Both the position numbers and the translations under genes were made by a program. Of a stretch of 6,804 nt of DNA, positions 5,838-6,804 are shown piece after piece. Numbering within the stretch: the stretch's first letter is position 1; every line of letters begins with the position of its first letter. This DNA is from CAZDGK01 sp964505035 (GTDB lineage: Bacteria > Patescibacteriota > Saccharimonadia > UBA4664): positions 1-6,804 of the forward strand of contig CAZDGK010000053.1 of assembly GCA_964505035.1 (NCBI GenBank), written 5' to 3'. The notes below the pieces were generated by a model. It saw only the letters and a program-made list of their open reading frames with translations. It had not been told where the DNA came from and searched no databases.

Positions 5838-6755
5838 ATGCGTAAACCCAAACCCCTGTTAACCCGTGCTCACTTCCAGTCCTGGCAGGCTGTCCCCGCG
5901 GTTGCCATTACGCTCGGCCTCGGTTATCTCGTAGTCCGTATCTTTGCCGCCGGTCCGGCCGCTAGCTTCCTGTTGCCCAGCGCTACACTCACCACTGGCG
6001 CCAGTGTCCAGGCCAATGCCAGCGCCATCGGTGGTAGCATGGTGGTCTTTGGCACAGTCCCCACGCCCACTCCTACCCCAACCTCCACTCCCACTCCTAC
6101 CGCCACCCCTACACCCACGCCGCACCTCACCACCGTCAAAATCTGGCCAGTTGGTGACTCCATTACCGAAGGCCAGCTGGCCGAGAATAAAAACGGCTAC
6201 CGCCTCGACCTTTGGAACGCCCTCACGGCGCTGGGCTATAGCATCGATTACGTTGGCACGAGCAATTACGGCCTCGATCCGCTCCCCGACAAAGACACTG
6301 ACGGTGCCGGCGGCACCTGCATCAAGTCGCCTACCTGCTTCACCTCCAACTACGACGACCTGCGCTACGACGTTACCCTCCACCACCTAGCCGCCCTCAA
6401 TCCCGACATCGTCATTATGAATGGCGGTGGCAATGACTTTTGCTGCGGCAACTCGCAAGACCCTGTCCGGGTAGAAGGCTACATGCAGCAGTGGATTGAT
6501 CTGATCTGGTCCACCGAACCCAGCGCCTACATCATCGTGCTGGGCCTCACGGGCAACTACCACCCAGAATACGACAGCTGGATACAAACCTACGCGGCCA
6601 CCCTCAAATCCCAGGGCAAACACATCGACTACGTCTACATCGAAGACGTCACCACCAATGACACGGTCCACCCCGACAACCCCGGCTACCAAACCATCAC
6701 CGACCGCATGGTGCCAGAAATCAAGCCATTCATGCAGGCCCTCACCGGCCACTAG
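5838..6755 (+). CDS. Membrane-anchored SGNH/GDSL-family hydrolase (esterase)
   Basis: 305 aa. The basic N-terminus (R2, K3, K5, R10) precedes a hydrophobic segment at about 16-33, giving N-in topology with the rest outside. The shared anchor module follows (29-72), then a TP-repeat linker (75-95). The hydrolase domain occupies about 98-303: block I VGDSIT with Ser108 as the nucleophile, block II Gly140 in DYVGTS, block III GGGND with Asn199, and block V DTVHPDNPGY with Asp275 and His278. All four SGNH residues are present, so the enzyme should be active; it most resembles esterases and acetylhydrolases acting on carbohydrates, but the substrate is unknown. C161 and C167 may form a disulfide and C202-C203 are adjacent to block III. 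Domain length is normal for the family. Likely co-transcribed with the upstream beta-helix gene (36 bp gap). No Shine-Dalgarno within 20 bases of the ATG; the nearest GGAG is 31 bases away. Confidence 0.92.
   Translation: MRKPKPLLTRAHFQSWQAVPAVAITLGLGYLVVRIFAAGPAASFLLPSATLTTGASVQANASAIGGSMVVFGTVPTPTPTPTSTPTPTATPTPTPHLTTVKIWPVGDSITEGQLAENKNGYRLDLWNALTALGYSIDYVGTSNYGLDPLPDKDTDGAGGTCIKSPTCFTSNYDDLRYDVTLHHLAALNPDIVIMNGGGNDFCCGNSQDPVRVEGYMQQWIDLIWSTEPSAYIIVLGLTGNYHPEYDSWIQTYAATLKSQGKHIDYVYIEDVTTNDTVHPDNPGYQTITDRMVPEIKPFMQALTGH
5922..6053 (+). repeat. Shared anchor/SATxxxxASVQ module, copy 2
   Basis: Residues 29-72 of the hydrolase (GYLVVRIFAAGPAASFLL, PSATLTTGASVQANASAIGG, SMVVFG) are the counterpart of the copy in the upstream gene. 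Differences are mostly conservative (I/L, S/P, L/V), while the domains after the linker are unrelated. Confidence 0.85.
6060..6122 (+). repeat. Thr-Pro repeat linker, hydrolase
   Basis: Residues 75-95 are an almost regular Pro-Thr alternation (PTPTPTPTSTPTPTATPTPTP), encoded by ACYCCN-type triplet pairs. Such simple repeats can change length by slippage. It spaces the hydrolase from the membrane module. Confidence 0.8.
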
Positions 6756-6764
6756 CGCTATAGT

Positions 6765-6793
6765 TTGACAAAGCCTTAAAAGCGCCGTACCGT
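6765..6793 (+). promoter_or_regulatory. Sigma70-like promoter for the gene beyond the right edge
   Basis: A perfect TTGACA (6765-6770) is followed after 17 bp by TACCGT (6788-6793), which keeps the first two and last bases of TATAAT. It starts 10 bp after the hydrolase stop and points out of the window. The -35 is strong and the -10 weak; transcript start and target gene lie beyond what can be seen. Confidence 0.45.
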
Positions 6794-6804
6794 AAGCATA
6801 AGCA
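6793..6804 (+). repeat. Tandem TAAGCA x2 at window end
   Basis: TAAGCATAAGCA is two direct copies of a hexamer directly after the -10-like box. CATAAGCA (6797-6804) also occurs at 4666-4673 upstream of the beta-helix gene, so it may be part of a shared promoter or leader sequence. Confidence 0.3.

Noticed and set aside
4911..6122. CRISPR or tandem DNA repeat array in the Pro/Thr linkers
   Set aside because: The repetition is at codon level (Pro-Thr pairs), inside coding frames, with no spacers.
1..6804. Recoded UGA (Gly) of Gracilibacteria/Absconditabacteria
   Set aside because: No in-frame TGA occurs in the very glycine-rich fibre gene or in the other three genes.
6756..6804. Terminator after the hydrolase gene
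   Set aside because: Only a short TAGCGCTA palindrome is present, with no stem-loop of useful length and no T-run.

Overview
The window is a GC-rich stretch carrying four protein genes that all look membrane-anchored or cell-surface. No RNA genes, CRISPR arrays, transposases or phage packaging/structural cassettes are visible. The style of the proteins suggests a Candidate Phyla Radiation bacterium, most likely a Candidatus Saccharibacteria (TM7) member. The evidence is a giant low-complexity Gly/Ala/Thr/Asn fibre with GMYYN...FRCYE...W.DC near its end, secreted proteins with a short ATxxxxASVQxNASAIGG module and Pro-Thr linkers, and a small one-TM protein ending in a ...LLQGLRPVR-type tail. 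This assignment rests on family recollection, not on a marker gene. The genes read cleanly in the standard code (stops TAG, TAA, TAA, TAG; no in-frame TGA in any of them), which argues against the UGA=Gly lineages.

Layout. (1) nt 3-4082 (+): the 3' 1359 codons of a very large fibrous protein, open at the left edge. It has two YadA-head-like repeat blocks (residues about 34-120 and 793-926, counted from the first in-frame Met at nt 9), a long beta-repeat stalk between them, several modules also met in phage tail fibres, and a C-terminal concanavalin-like domain. (2) nt 4092-4613 (-): a convergent gene for a 173-aa single-TM protein of unknown role. Its stop codon and that of the fibre gene both lie inside one inverted repeat (4076-4098). 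(3) nt 4695-5801 (+) and nt 5838-6755 (+): two tandem genes, 36 bp apart, sharing a nearly identical N-terminal membrane anchor plus a short module and a Pro/Thr linker. They then diverge completely: the first carries a right-handed parallel beta-helix, the second an SGNH/GDSL hydrolase with its catalytic blocks intact. (4) nt 6756-6804: a short tail with a good -35 box (TTGACA) and weak -10, probably the promoter of the next gene.

Taken together this looks like a surface-display locus: a long adhesive fibre with a possible lectin tip, and two exported proteins held on a common anchor/linker, one perhaps binding or cleaving polysaccharide and the other an esterase. In an epibiotic lifestyle these could act on the host or neighbouring cell surface. 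That role is inference; what is directly visible is the domain architecture and the anchor sharing.
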